Source of the DNA: Anaerococcus tetradius ATCC 35098
GTDB taxonomy: Bacteria > Bacillota > Clostridia > Tissierellales > Peptoniphilaceae
Length of the DNA stretch: 38,282 bases
Direction: 5' to 3'
NCBI RefSeq assembly: GCF_000159095.1
Contig: NZ_GG666295.1
Coordinates: 425,465 to 463,746 of the forward strand
The notes under the pieces are model-generated. The model did no database searches. It saw nothing but the letters and a program-made list of their open reading frames with translations, and was not told the DNA's origin. Shown here piece by piece: positions 25,562-34,176 of this stretch; the stretch's first letter is position 1; each line of letters begins with the position of its first letter. A program made the translations under genes and the position numbers.

Positions 25562-25833
25562 ATAACTAACAAGTCACTATCTTCAATTGCCTTGAGGGAA
25601 TGGATTTCATGAGGATCCATTCGGATTATATCTCCAGGAATAATAATATCTTTTCCATCTTCTCCTACAAAATCAACCTTGCCCCTATAAATCACAACAA
25701 TTACCGTCTTATCCGATTCATGGCTAGGTATTTCTTCACCAGATTTTATTTGCAAGTGGGTCACTTGTAATTTATCTTCGTCAATCAAGTGTTCGAATTT
25801 ACCATCCAAAATATTAGCGCTTAACTTTTTCAT
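25546..25833 (-). CDS. Small cupin-domain protein
   Basis: 95 aa, a single cupin barrel. Motif 1 region SGEEIPSHESDKTVIVVIYRG keeps one His and the acidic position; motif 2 is GDIIRMDPHEIHSL with two His. Metal binding is therefore plausible. It is 8 bp downstream of the flavin reductase gene and shares its Fur-box promoter. It may sense or handle a metal or small ligand. No reaction is inferred. Confidence 0.85.
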   Translation of the reverse strand: MKKLSANILDGKFEHLIDEDKLQVTHLQIKSGEEIPSHESDKTVIVVIYRGKVDFVGEDGKDIIIPGDIIRMDPHEIHSLKAIEDSDLLVIKAAI

Positions 25834-25841
25834 AATTCTCC

Positions 25842-26579
25842 TTACAAAAATACATGCTTACTAGCTGCCATAAACATACTAGCTCTTTTCTTATCATTCA
25901 AATCAATCATTATATCTTTATCGCTTACTCCAAGTTCTCTTAGAATTACAATATTATCAAGAAGGAACTCATTGCTTCCTACTACATAAAATATAGAATC
26001 TTTAACATCCATTTTTCTTAATATTTCGAAGAAATTCGCTCTTGAGTCCACCCAGATTTGCCTAAAAATCTTATCATCTACTGTCGAAATCTCAGACTCA
26101 AAGAGGTGATTGTCCTTTCTAGCTACATTGATACTTACAAGCTCAGCAATACCACTTGGGTCTTTCTTAAACTTATTTATAAGAGGTCTCATAGTAGATA
26201 GACCAATACCCATAGATAAAAGAACAATTTTTTTATTCTCCCTCCTGAGCTTCATATGGCACTTAATCTTGAAAAATTCAAGGTAATCGCCAACTTTCTT
26301 TTCCAAAAGAGCCTTTTTAAAGTCGGACTTCCTTATAGAAAACTTGGTTGTAAAGTTTACTGTATCCTCATCGCTTAGGGTATTGATGCTTAGGTGGTGG
26401 ATTAGTTTCTTGTTAAGCTCTCCCTTGTCATTAAAACCTGGAATCGCTAGATGAAAACTTGATCCTTCCTGCCAAGTTAGGCCTTCTGGTTTTTCCAAAG
26501 TATAAGTCTTCACATTCTTAAACTCATCTTTTATATCTAAAATTTTAACTTTATATATCTTATAGTCGGTATTTTCCAT
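25842..26579 (-). CDS. Ferredoxin reductase-like FAD/NAD(P)H oxidoreductase
   Basis: 245 aa. An N-terminal FAD-binding barrel (about 1-110; SSFHLAIPG, HHLSINTLSDE) is followed by an NAD(P)-binding half starting IVLLSMGIGLSTMRPLI near 117-133 and ending DIMIDLNDKKRASMF. It has no [2Fe-2S] domain. A perfect Fur box lies 14 bp before its ATG, so it is probably induced by iron limitation and could be a ferric or siderophore reductase. The substrate is inferred from the operator only. Confidence 0.8.
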   Translation of the reverse strand: MENTDYKIYKVKILDIKDEFKNVKTYTLEKPEGLTWQEGSSFHLAIPGFNDKGELNKKLIHHLSINTLSDEDTVNFTTKFSIRKSDFKKALLEKKVGDYLEFFKIKCHMKLRRENKKIVLLSMGIGLSTMRPLINKFKKDPSGIAELVSINVARKDNHLFESEISTVDDKIFRQIWVDSRANFFEILRKMDVKDSIFYVVGSNEFLLDNIVILRELGVSDKDIMIDLNDKKRASMFMAASKHVFL

Positions 26580-26592
26580 AAATCCTCCTTGC

Positions 26593-26607
26593 TGATAATT
26601 ATTATCA
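26593..26607. promoter_or_regulatory. Fur box upstream of the flavin reductase/cupin operon
   Basis: TGATAAT-T-ATTATCA is a perfect 7-1-7 inverted repeat identical to the classic Fur-box core, placed between the UDG gene and the reductase start. An adjacent ATTATC extends it to the right. Confidence 0.85.
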
Positions 26608-26642
26608 ATATTATCTCTATACCCAATTTTGCCAAGAATAAT

Positions 26643-27215
26643 TTAGAGAATTTTTTTAATAATAATTTTAAGTGCAGGAAGGACTTCCTCTTCAAAGAAG
26701 GAATTTTTCGCCATCCACCTATTATTGAGGCTACTTGGATGAACTATAGGGAAATATTCTGGCAGATATTGTTTGTAAGCTCTCACTGTTTCTGTTAAGT
26801 TCTTTTTGAATTTTTCTTTGAGATAAAATCTCTGTGAGTAAGCTCCTATCAAAATCGTAAGTTTTATATTATTAAGCTCATCTAACAAATAAGGATGATA
26901 TTCTCTCGCTATGAATCTTCTCGGAGCCTTATCTCCTGCTTTGCCCTTACCTGGATAATAGAAATCCATAGGCAAGATTGAAATCTCAGGCCCATGGAGC
27001 CTCTTCATATCAATTCCTAGCCAATCGACTAACCTTTCTCCACTCTTATCATCAAATAAAATACCTGTTTGTTCAACCTTTAGTCCTGGAGCTTGACCAA
27101 TAATTAGAAGCTTGGATTGTTTGTGAACTTGAAAAATAGGATCAATAGCTCTTAGACTATAGGATTTATTTCTTTCATCTTTTCTTAACTTTTCTTTTAT
27201 CTCTTCTACTTTCAT
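26643..27215 (-). CDS. Uracil-DNA glycosylase family protein
   Basis: 190 aa. The active-site block LLIIGQAPGLKVEQTG, then FDDKSGERLVDWLG, and the C-terminal loop HPSSLNNRW match the UDG superfamily. The first motif GQAPG, with no Asp at the position of canonical UDG, fits the small family of UDG-like proteins (YqfB/Mug-type) seen in Firmicutes. It probably removes uracil or other damaged bases. It lies 37 bp after lepA, separated by a terminator. Confidence 0.85.
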   Translation of the reverse strand: MKVEEIKEKLRKDERNKSYSLRAIDPIFQVHKQSKLLIIGQAPGLKVEQTGILFDDKSGERLVDWLGIDMKRLHGPEISILPMDFYYPGKGKAGDKAPRRFIAREYHPYLLDELNNIKLTILIGAYSQRFYLKEKFKKNLTETVRAYKQYLPEYFPIVHPSSLNNRWMAKNSFFEEEVLPALKIIIKKIL

Positions 27216-27230
27216 AAAAATACCTTAAAG

Positions 27231-27254
27231 AAAAAGCAACCCAAAGGATTGCTT
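27231..27254 (-). terminator. Terminator after lepA
   Basis: On the minus strand, AAGCAATCC pairs imperfectly with GGGTTGCTT and is followed by TTTTC. It overlaps the lepA stop codon. Confidence 0.7.
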
Positions 27255-29061
27255 ATTCATCATCAAGTTTAAGTACAGCTAGGAAGGCATCTTGTGGAAC
27301 TTCCACATTTCCTAATTGACGCATTCTCTTCTTGCCCTCTTTTTGCTTTTCGAGGAGTTTCTTCTTTCTTGAAATATCCCCTCCATAGCACTTGGCAATA
27401 ACGTCCTTTCTAAGAGCTTTAACTGTTTCTCTTGCTATAATTTTGCCACCGATAGCAGCTTGGATTGGAACTGCGAATTGTTGTCTAGGAATTTCATCCT
27501 TGAGCTTTTCAACTATTCCCCTGCCCCTTGCATAGGCATTATCCCTGTGAACTATAAGAGATAGGGCATCTACGCTTTGATCATTAATAAGAATATCTAA
27601 TTTAACTAGGTCTGATTTCTGATAACCGATTAGCTCGTAGTCAAGCGAAGCGTAGCCCTTGCTCCTTGATTTAAGAGAATCGAAGAAGTTATAGATAACT
27701 TCATTGAGGGGAACCTTGTACTTAATAGATACCCTATTCTCATCAATATAAGTCATATCCATAAGCTCACCTCTCCTAGATTGGGCAAGATCCATTACTT
27801 GACCTATATACTCCTTTGGTGTTATTACCTCAGATCTTGTTATAGGCTCCTCGATATACTCTATCTCTGTTGGGTCTGGGAAGTCATTTGGATTTTGTAG
27901 CTTTAAAACTTTATCCTTGCCCTTTAGCTTTACATCGTAAATAACTGATGGAGCTGTTGCGATTATATCTAGGTCATATTCCCTTTCTAGCCTTTGGGTT
28001 ATGATATCCATATGAAGAAGTCCCAAAAATCCTGCCCTAAGACCAACCCCCAAGGCTTGAGAATTTTCTTGCTCAAAGACAAGGGCTGCGTCATTTACTT
28101 GAAGCTTTTCAAGTGAATCACGAAGTTTATCAAAACTTTCTCCTTCAGCAGGATAGATACCAGAATAAACCATAGGAAGAACTTCCTTGTAGCCTGATAG
28201 AGGCTTATCTGTTGGGTTTTCTACACTTGTTATAGTATCACCGACTCTTGCATCCTTTACTTCCTTAATGCTCGCTTCAATAAAACCAACATCACCACTT
28301 CTTAATTCCTTAGTAGCGATTCTTTTTTTCATAGTATAGCCGACAGTATTTACTTCATACTTCTTGCCTGTATTCATCATAACTATCTCATCGCCAGGCC
28401 TTACTACCCCCTCAAAGACCCTTACATAACAAACAACTCCTACATAAGAATCATAATAAGAATCAAATATCAAAGCCTTGAGGGGCTTATCATCATGATC
28501 TTCTGGTGCAGGAACATTTGCTACTATATCCTCTAGGACATCTTCAATATTTAGACCTGTTTTGGCAGAAATTTGTGGAGCAGTTGAGCAGTCAAGACCG
28601 ATTTCATTTTCAATCTCGTTTCTAACCTCATCTACCCTTGCTGATGGTAGGTCAATTTTATTTAATACTGGAAGGATTTCAAGGTCCTGATCTAGGGCTA
28701 GATAAGTATTGGCAAGAGTTTGTGCTTCAACACCCTGACTTGCATCGACTACAAGGATTGCTCCCTCGCAAGCCTTTAGAGATCTTGACACTTCATAGTT
28801 AAAGTCCACATGGCCAGGAGTATCTATGAGATTTAGGTCATAGACCCTTCCGTCCTTGGCCTTGTATTGAATTTTGATAGACTTTAATTTTATAGTTATT
28901 CCTCTTTCTTGCTCAAGTTCCATATCATCAAGCATTTGGCTAGACATCTCCCTTTCAGAAAGATTCTCACTTTTTTCTATAAGTCTATCTGCCAAAGTGC
29001 TCTTGCCATGGTCTATATGAGCAATTATAGAGAAATTTCTAATATTTTCTTTTTTCTTCAT
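27253..29061 (-). CDS. lepA: Elongation factor 4 (LepA)
   Basis: 602 aa, full length. It has G1 [24 protein letters not shown] and [11 protein letters not shown]-like domains II, III and V, and the LepA-specific C-terminal domain with [21 protein letters not shown]. It is a ribosome-bound GTPase affecting translocation and assembly. It lies 9 bp after lepB. Confidence 0.97.
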   Translation of the reverse strand: MKKKENIRNFSIIAHIDHGKSTLADRLIEKSENLSEREMSSQMLDDMELEQERGITIKLKSIKIQYKAKDGRVYDLNLIDTPGHVDFNYEVSRSLKACEGAILVVDASQGVEAQTLANTYLALDQDLEILPVLNKIDLPSARVDEVRNEIENEIGLDCSTAPQISAKTGLNIEDVLEDIVANVPAPEDHDDKPLKALIFDSYYDSYVGVVCYVRVFEGVVRPGDEIVMMNTGKKYEVNTVGYTMKKRIATKELRSGDVGFIEASIKEVKDARVGDTITSVENPTDKPLSGYKEVLPMVYSGIYPAEGESFDKLRDSLEKLQVNDAALVFEQENSQALGVGLRAGFLGLLHMDIITQRLEREYDLDIIATAPSVIYDVKLKGKDKVLKLQNPNDFPDPTEIEYIEEPITRSEVITPKEYIGQVMDLAQSRRGELMDMTYIDENRVSIKYKVPLNEVIYNFFDSLKSRSKGYASLDYELIGYQKSDLVKLDILINDQSVDALSLIVHRDNAYARGRGIVEKLKDEIPRQQFAVPIQAAIGGKIIARETVKALRKDVIAKCYGGDISRKKKLLEKQKEGKKRMRQLGNVEVPQDAFLAVLKLDDE

Positions 29062-29070
29062 ACAACTCCT

Positions 29071-29655
29071 TTAATTGTTTTGGTCTGGATATGGCTTGTG
29101 ATCTATTAGGCCGACCCTAGCTATAGGGTAGAACCTAACAAAGGCGTGTCCTACCAAGCTTTCACCATAGATAGGCCCGAAACTTCTAGAATCATTGCTT
29201 GCTCCAGGAATCCTATTATCTCCCATAACAAAATATTGATCAGCTCCCAAAGTCCATTCTGTAACTTCGCTATTAGGCTCAGTTTGTGGGATAGAAGTAT
29301 AATTTTCCTGAAGTTGTTTATCATTCACAAAAACTTTTCCATCCTTTAGCTTAATAGTATCGCCTTCTTCTCCGATAATTCTTTTTACATATAATCTTCC
29401 TGGATGGTCAGGGGCTTTAAGGATTACTATATCTCCCTTATTATAACCACGGAATCTACTTCCTATTTTATCTACTAGAAGTATATCTCCATCGTGGAGG
29501 GTGTTTTGCATGGATTTGCCTGAAACTTTTGTCGCATCCACTATGAACATCTTTACAAGTATTGTAATAATCAAGGCTATAGCAATAGTCTTAACCCAAT
29601 CCCAGATTACATAAAGAATGCTATCTTTTTTTGAATTTTTATTATTTTCACTCAT
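29071..29655 (-). CDS. lepB: Signal peptidase I
   Basis: 194 aa, with one N-terminal transmembrane segment (about 20-38). The catalytic Ser48 is in SGKSMQNTL and the general-base Lys91 in YVKRIIG, followed by GDTIKL and MGDNRIPGASNDSR (box E). It cleaves signal peptides outside the membrane. The gene precedes lepA, as in many bacteria, and is divergent from rpsT. Confidence 0.95.
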   Translation of the reverse strand: MSENNKNSKKDSILYVIWDWVKTIAIALIITILVKMFIVDATKVSGKSMQNTLHDGDILLVDKIGSRFRGYNKGDIVILKAPDHPGRLYVKRIIGEEGDTIKLKDGKVFVNDKQLQENYTSIPQTEPNSEVTEWTLGADQYFVMGDNRIPGASNDSRSFGPIYGESLVGHAFVRFYPIARVGLIDHKPYPDQNN

Positions 29656-29735
29656 ATAAACCTCTCATTTCTTATTAAATTATATACTATATTTTGATTT
29701 CTTCCAAATAAATAAAGAGTTTTTTAAAATAATGC

Positions 29736-29764
29736 TTGTTTAATTTCTCTATTTATGGTAAAAT
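29736..29764 (+). promoter_or_regulatory. Promoter of rpsT
   Basis: TTGTTT (29736-29741), 17 bp, TAAAAT (29759-29764). Confidence 0.65.
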
Positions 29765-29772
29765 GTATCAGT

Positions 29773-29788
29773 CGAACAAAAATGTTCG
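29773..29788 (+). other. Hairpin in the rpsT leader
   Basis: CGAACA-AAAA-TGTTCG, a perfect 6-bp stem ending five bases before the rpsT ribosome-binding site AGAGGTGA. It may shield the 5' end or take part in S20 autoregulation (inferred). Confidence 0.5.
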
Positions 29789-29807
29789 GGAAAGAGGTGA
29801 AAGCATA

Positions 29808-30074
29808 ATGGCAAATATTAAATCTAGTAAAAAAAGAATCGACATCGCTAGAAGAAATACTGAAAGAAATAAATCTAGAAAAAGCGAGATCAAGACTCTT
29901 ATCAAAAAGTTTGATGCTGCTATAGAAGAAAAAGACCTTGAAAAAGCTACTTCTTACTTCAAGAAAGCTGACAAGAGATTAAAGCAAGCTGAAGCTAAAA
30001 ATGTTGTCCACAAAAACAAAGTTGCTAGAACAACATCAAGACTAGCTAAGGCTCTTAACGAAATTAACGCATAA
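29808..30074 (+). CDS. rpsT: 30S ribosomal protein S20
   Basis: 88 aa from the ATG at 29808 with AGAGGTGA upstream. A longer frame back to 29736 lies over the promoter and is rejected. MANIKSSKKRIDIARRNTER and the Lys/Ala-rich helical remainder are typical. It stands alone with its own promoter and terminator. Confidence 0.97.
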   Translation: MANIKSSKKRIDIARRNTERNKSRKSEIKTLIKKFDAAIEEKDLEKATSYFKKADKRLKQAEAKNVVHKNKVARTTSRLAKALNEINA

Positions 30075-30077
30075 TAT

Positions 30078-30140
30078 AAATGAGTGAATATCAGTATCGG
30101 ATCCTCACATATGTCTACTGATAATCACTCATTTTTTATT
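30078..30140. terminator. Bidirectional terminator between rpsT and holA
   Basis: AAATGAGTGA-TATCAGTA is mirrored by TACTGATA-TCACTCATTT across a 24-nt loop, with a T-run on the plus side. The two convergent genes share it. Confidence 0.82.
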
Positions 30141-31149
30141 TTGTAAATTTTCCTATTAGAATAGTTAGGGCAAGGTCCATATCAAAAACCCCGCTTTTTT
30201 GCCTAAAATCCATTTCAAAAAGGTAGTCGTGGAGCTTATATAAATCATCTTCAGTGAAGTTTCCCACAAAAGCCTTTAACTTCCTAAGTTCAAAGGGAGA
30301 AATCCCCAAGCTTTTGCCTATAAAAGAATCATTAAATCCCCTCTTGGTCAAAGTTTTTATTCCTATCATATTCCTAACTTGCCTAACTATCATGTGATAG
30401 ATCATAAATAGGTCCTCGCCTGAATTTTTCATCTGATAATAAGTCTCTATGGACTTAGCCTTGTTTTTGCTAGCTAGGGCATCAGTTAGATTGAAAATGT
30501 TAATATTTAAAATCTCATCAAGTTGCTCTTTTACATCATCGCTTGTTACCAATTCCCTATCAGAATTGGCTATTATTTTTTCTATAGTATTAACAACATC
30601 GTATAATTTTATCTCACTATCCTTATTTAGGTAAGAAAATCTGTCTATAATATCATCAATCAAGGAGTTTTTAATCTTCTTATTAGCCCTATTAAATCTC
30701 TTACCTACAAAAGAAACTAGTTGTTTCCTATTTAATCTTTCAATCTTTACAAGGCGGTCTTTCTTTAAAAGCTCCTTATAGAACTTTCCCTTGAAGACTG
30801 CCTTGTCTGGAAAGATAAACATAATTGCATAAGAAGGAAAATCCTTGAAGTCTTCCAACAAGCTATCTAAAATTTCCTTATAATTTTTAATAGCAGTCTT
30901 TGATAGGTCGATATTTCTCCAAAGAATTAACTTCCTATCTTCCATTACAGGATAGGTTTCTATGGAATTTTTGATATCCTCATAACTTGCAGGCCCCTTA
31001 ATATCAATAAAGTTAAAGTCCTTGATACTTACAAGCTTACTTGCATCTTCTATAATTAAATCCGAAAGATATTCTTCTTCGGAGTCAAATAGGTAGACCC
31101 CCTCCAAGTCCCCTCCTATAAATTTTTTCATAAATTCCATATAATTCAT
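30136..31149 (-). CDS. holA: DNA polymerase III delta subunit
   Basis: 337 aa, the usual length of Firmicute HolA (YqeN). It has an AAA+-like N-terminal part (GDLEGVYLFDSEEEYLSD, PVMEDRKLILWRNID) and a C-terminal helical collar domain with LFMIYHMIVRQVRNMI. It opens the beta clamp within the clamp loader. It overlaps the comEC end by 4 bp, and comEC-holA-rpsT is a classical cluster. Confidence 0.95.
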   Translation of the reverse strand: MNYMEFMKKFIGGDLEGVYLFDSEEEYLSDLIIEDASKLVSIKDFNFIDIKGPASYEDIKNSIETYPVMEDRKLILWRNIDLSKTAIKNYKEILDSLLEDFKDFPSYAIMFIFPDKAVFKGKFYKELLKKDRLVKIERLNRKQLVSFVGKRFNRANKKIKNSLIDDIIDRFSYLNKDSEIKLYDVVNTIEKIIANSDRELVTSDDVKEQLDEILNINIFNLTDALASKNKAKSIETYYQMKNSGEDLFMIYHMIVRQVRNMIGIKTLTKRGFNDSFIGKSLGISPFELRKLKAFVGNFTEDDLYKLHDYLFEMDFRQKSGVFDMDLALTILIGKFTK

Positions 31150-33317
31150 CTAAAATATCCTCCTTTAAGGAATTTCTCAACCTTAAACCCATGGCTAAAG
31201 TCCATCTTGACCAAGCCATCTGTCTGTGTATTATAAATTTTTCTGTCATAGACATTTTCCAAGACCTCCTTGTTAGGATGGCCATAGGAGTTGTTTCTTC
31301 CAGCTGAAATCAAAACAATCTTCGGATTTACTTTTTCTATAAAGGCCCTCGAAGACGAAGTCTTAGAGCCATGGTGGGAAAGCTTCAATATATCGGCCCT
31401 TGTATCTAATTTATCTTCAAACTCTCCCGGCAAATCGCCCATACTTAAAATTTTGATTCCCCTTATGTCAATCAAAAGTCCCAAAGAATTTGCATTTTCG
31501 CTAGACTCATCACCATCGAATATACAATCAAATAAAACAGAATTCAATTTAAGTCGGTCGCCCTTCTTTAGGATTTTAACTTTGTATTTCTTTAGACCTT
31601 CATAATTTAATTGGTCGGTAAAAATATGCTCAACCTTGAAATTATCACATACCATATCCAAGTTTCCCACATGGTCCTTATCCTCGTGAGTTATAAAGAT
31701 TGCCTTGATTTTTCTAATACCCAAGCTTTTTAGATAGGGTATTAAGATTTTCTCTCCAGAATCATATATCTTATCCTTAGGGCCACCCACATCAATTAGA
31801 TAATAATTAGTCCCATCTTTAATCATGAAGGCATCTCCCTGACCTATATCAATCATCTGATAGGAAAGCTCCCTCGATTCATTGATAAGAGAAGCTAAAA
31901 TAAGGCTAGCCGATAGCAAGAATATATTAGCCTTTTTCTTTAAGTCCCTTTTGTTGGTATTCAAAAGAAAAATTATAAGCAAAAAAGCGTAGATTGCAAG
32001 TATCATGCTAGGCTTTGCAAAGTCAAACTTAAAGAGGCTTATCTTATTTAGAAGAATTGTAATATTTAGGAGAGAATTGACCAAAAAGTCCAAAATCCCA
32101 AAAAACATTCCCAAAATCTTTCCTAAAAGCGGATAGAAAAATACCAAGGCAAAGATTATATACATAGCCAGGGTAAAAATCGGTAGGATGAGGAAGTTTG
32201 CCAAGATACTCAAGAGATTAATCCTTCCATAATAAAAAATTATAAAGGGACTAAGGCCTAGCTGGATGGATACAGTAAAGGCAAGGCTATCTCTAGTGTA
32301 AGATTTTCTTTTGCTCCTAAACTTTGGATAGATAAGATAAACCCCAAATGATGCTGCAAAGCTTAGGATGAAGCCAGCATTGAAGAGAGCAAAGGGATTT
32401 ACCAGTAGGATTAAAGAACTTAAAAATAGAAGGGCCTTTATCTTATCGAAGGGTTTTTTAAGTAAAAATGCCATAAAGCCAATGAGATTAAGACCTATAA
32501 CCCTAAGGATGGAAAAGGGAAAAGCTATGAGATATCCATAACAAAAAGCTAGACCTAGGGCTAGGGCATAGCCGTACTTATAATTTATATTTAAGCGATT
32601 ACAGACAAAGAGAATAAATGCCACAAGTAGGTCCATATGAAGGCCTGATACTGCTAGGATATGGCTAAGACCCAAGTCTTTGATGTCGGTATTTTCTATG
32701 AGATTTTCACCAAGAAGAACTGATATGACAAAGTCACTTGCCCTCTTAGTTAGATTCTTTTCAAATATCCTGTGGATATAAGTATAAAAAGAATTTCTAA
32801 GCCCAAGAAAGAAATGACCTCCCCTATAAAGTCTTTTGGGAGCTTTAATTTCTACTTGCGAAAAAATTTTCTTGCTAGCTAGATACTTCCTATAAGAAAA
32901 AAGATTAGGGTTGGTGTTAGTCCTAGGCTCTTTTATTTTGATATCTGAATAAAAATCATCCCCAATATGTAAGTCCTTGTTGGTAAACAAAACGCTCTTA
33001 GCAGAAAATTTCCCCTTATTTATCCTCACAAAATACCTAAAACTGTCATCTTCCTTCCTCTTTTCGAGAATTGTTAGATGGCACTTATCAATCTTTTTAC
33101 AAGTTATCCTTTCTTTCTTCAAACTTATAGAAGAAATGCTAAAGCATAGAATTAGGCCTACAAAGAAATATCCTAGTGAAGATTTCTTATAAGAGGCAAA
33201 ACAAGCAGGAATTGAGCCTAACAATAAAACAATAAATATAGGTAAATTTTCATAAGTTATGAAAAGGCCTGCCCCAGCTAATAGGCCCATCAAAAATAAA
33301 AATAAGTTTTTTCTCAT
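31146..33317 (-). CDS. comEC: ComEC/Rec2-type DNA uptake channel
   Basis: 723 aa. N-terminal membrane segments and an OB-like domain (about 1-190), then the competence domain with LLGENLIENTDIKDLGLSHILAVSGLHMDLL and about eight membrane helices (about 190-450). A C-terminal metallo-beta-lactamase-like domain has THEDKDHVGNLD and SHHGSKTSSS, so a nuclease activity is possible. The protein is complete. It suggests potential for natural transformation; no other competence gene lies in the window. Confidence 0.95.
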   Translation of the reverse strand: MRKNLFLFLMGLLAGAGLFITYENLPIFIVLLLGSIPACFASYKKSSLGYFFVGLILCFSISSISLKKERITCKKIDKCHLTILEKRKEDDSFRYFVRINKGKFSAKSVLFTNKDLHIGDDFYSDIKIKEPRTNTNPNLFSYRKYLASKKIFSQVEIKAPKRLYRGGHFFLGLRNSFYTYIHRIFEKNLTKRASDFVISVLLGENLIENTDIKDLGLSHILAVSGLHMDLLVAFILFVCNRLNINYKYGYALALGLAFCYGYLIAFPFSILRVIGLNLIGFMAFLLKKPFDKIKALLFLSSLILLVNPFALFNAGFILSFAASFGVYLIYPKFRSKRKSYTRDSLAFTVSIQLGLSPFIIFYYGRINLLSILANFLILPIFTLAMYIIFALVFFYPLLGKILGMFFGILDFLVNSLLNITILLNKISLFKFDFAKPSMILAIYAFLLIIFLLNTNKRDLKKKANIFLLSASLILASLINESRELSYQMIDIGQGDAFMIKDGTNYYLIDVGGPKDKIYDSGEKILIPYLKSLGIRKIKAIFITHEDKDHVGNLDMVCDNFKVEHIFTDQLNYEGLKKYKVKILKKGDRLKLNSVLFDCIFDGDESSENANSLGLLIDIRGIKILSMGDLPGEFEDKLDTRADILKLSHHGSKTSSSRAFIEKVNPKIVLISAGRNNSYGHPNKEVLENVYDRKIYNTQTDGLVKMDFSHGFKVEKFLKGGYFR

Positions 33318-33322
33318 AAATT

Positions 33323-33362
33323 CCTCTTTTTTATTATATCATATGATATAATAAAAGAGAGG
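33323..33362. promoter_or_regulatory. 40-bp palindromic divergent promoter region
   Basis: The stretch 33323-33362 is self-complementary except for one base pair. It has identical extended -10 boxes (TGATATAAT) on both strands, TATAAT at 33347-33352 (+) and 33333-33338 (-). The ends form the Shine-Dalgarno sites of both genes (AGAGG on each strand). The whole gap between the start codons is 51 bp. Confidence 0.75.
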
Positions 33363-33368
33363 TTTAAA

Positions 33369-33980
33369 ATGACTAAAATTTATGAACAATTTCCAGAAAT
33401 TACAAATATAAGAGCAAATGTCTTATCCAGAAAATTTGTCAACAATAACACCTACCTAATCCTAGATAAAACTATAGTCATCCCTAAAAACGATTTACTA
33501 ATAGCTGATGAGGGTTTTATATCCGGCCACAAAATTTTAGAAGTTGAAGAAAAAAAGGACAATCTAGTCCACCTTATCGAAGGCAAAGAAAACCGAAAAG
33601 AAGTTATTATAGATATAGATAAGGAAATAAGACACCATAATCTAGCCTATGCCACAAGCTTTTGTCTCTTCAAAATCTTCTATCAGACCTATTATTCTTC
33701 TGAGAAAATAAGCTTTTTTCTAGAAGATAACCATGGCAAGATTTTAATAGAAAACCCAGCTAGCGACTTTAACGAAAAATTGCTAGAAGATTTGGTAAAA
33801 TATGCCATAGATAAGGGACTTAGACTTAACAAGGATAAGGGGATAGTCGAGCTTAGGGCCATAGGAAAAACTATCAACAATCTTATAGCCTATGATAAGA
33901 CCTACAAGATTAAATCCTTTGATATAAAGGCGTCCTACTTTGAAAACAAGACTAAATATATAATCTTTACAGCAGGCTAA
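33369..33980 (+). CDS. Uncharacterised protein, possibly a degenerate tRNA-editing (AlaX-like) domain
   Basis: 203 aa, soluble. GAGAGG lies before the ATG. The pattern GFISGHKILEVEEKKDNLVH, an IEGKENRK and IDIDKEIRHHNLAYATSF loosely follows the alanyl-tRNA editing domain, where the last block would be R-x2-HM-x2-H-x3-H. Here those zinc histidines are mostly lost. I regard the resemblance as weak. It is divergent from comEC and followed by its own terminator. Confidence 0.75.
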   Translation: MTKIYEQFPEITNIRANVLSRKFVNNNTYLILDKTIVIPKNDLLIADEGFISGHKILEVEEKKDNLVHLIEGKENRKEVIIDIDKEIRHHNLAYATSFCLFKIFYQTYYSSEKISFFLEDNHGKILIENPASDFNEKLLEDLVKYAIDKGLRLNKDKGIVELRAIGKTINNLIAYDKTYKIKSFDIKASYFENKTKYIIFTAG

Positions 33981-34014
33981 AAAGCACTTAGACAAAAATC
34001 TAGGTGCTTTTATT
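33979..34014 (+). terminator. Terminator after the comEC-divergent gene
   Basis: AAAAGCACTTAGA and TCTAGGTGCTTTT form a long stem with one mismatch, followed by TTTTATTT. It overlaps the gene's stop codon. Confidence 0.85.
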
Positions 34015-34016
34015 TC

Positions 34017-34045
34017 TTGCAGAGGATAATTTATTATGCTAAAAT
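34017..34045 (+). promoter_or_regulatory. Promoter of the leader and ABC exporter operon
   Basis: TTGCAG (34017-34022), 17 bp, then the extended -10 TGC-TAAAAT (34037-34045). The transcript would start near 34052, leaving a leader of about 125 nt. Confidence 0.75.
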
Positions 34046-34077
34046 GAAAACATATTAACAGAAAGGAGCATAGAAAA

Positions 34078-34116
34078 ATGATCATAGTAGAAAGAAAAGA
34101 TTTTAAAAGACTATAA
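34078..34116 (+). CDS. Putative 12-residue leader peptide
   Basis: ATG at 34078, after AAAGGAG with a 9-nt spacing, encodes MIIVERKDFKRL and ends in tandem TAA codons (34114-34119). It lies between the promoter and an RNA hairpin switch, in the position of a stalling leader ORF in translational attenuators. The peptide itself resembles nothing I know. A chance ORF is possible. Confidence 0.6.
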   Translation: MIIVERKDFKRL

Positions 34117-34118
34117 TA

Positions 34119-34165
34119 AGTAAGTATCATGGATACTCCTTGATCCTTACTAAAAACACAAGGAG
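34119..34165 (+). promoter_or_regulatory. Translational attenuator with an anti-Shine-Dalgarno
   Basis: CTCCTTG (34136-34142) is perfectly complementary to CAAGGAG (34159-34165), the ribosome-binding site of the first exporter gene. Alternatively AGTAAG-TATCA (34119-34129) pairs with TGATC-CTTACT (34141-34151) with one mismatch, leaving the RBS free. The two folds exclude each other, and the leader ORF stop lies 3 bases before the first arm. Confidence 0.65.
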
Positions 34166-34176
34166 AAAAATATTAT

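Noticed and set aside
33783-34130. Minus-strand 115-aa ORF over the 33369 gene and exporter leader
   Set aside because: It crosses a terminator and a promoter and has no RBS or family resemblance.
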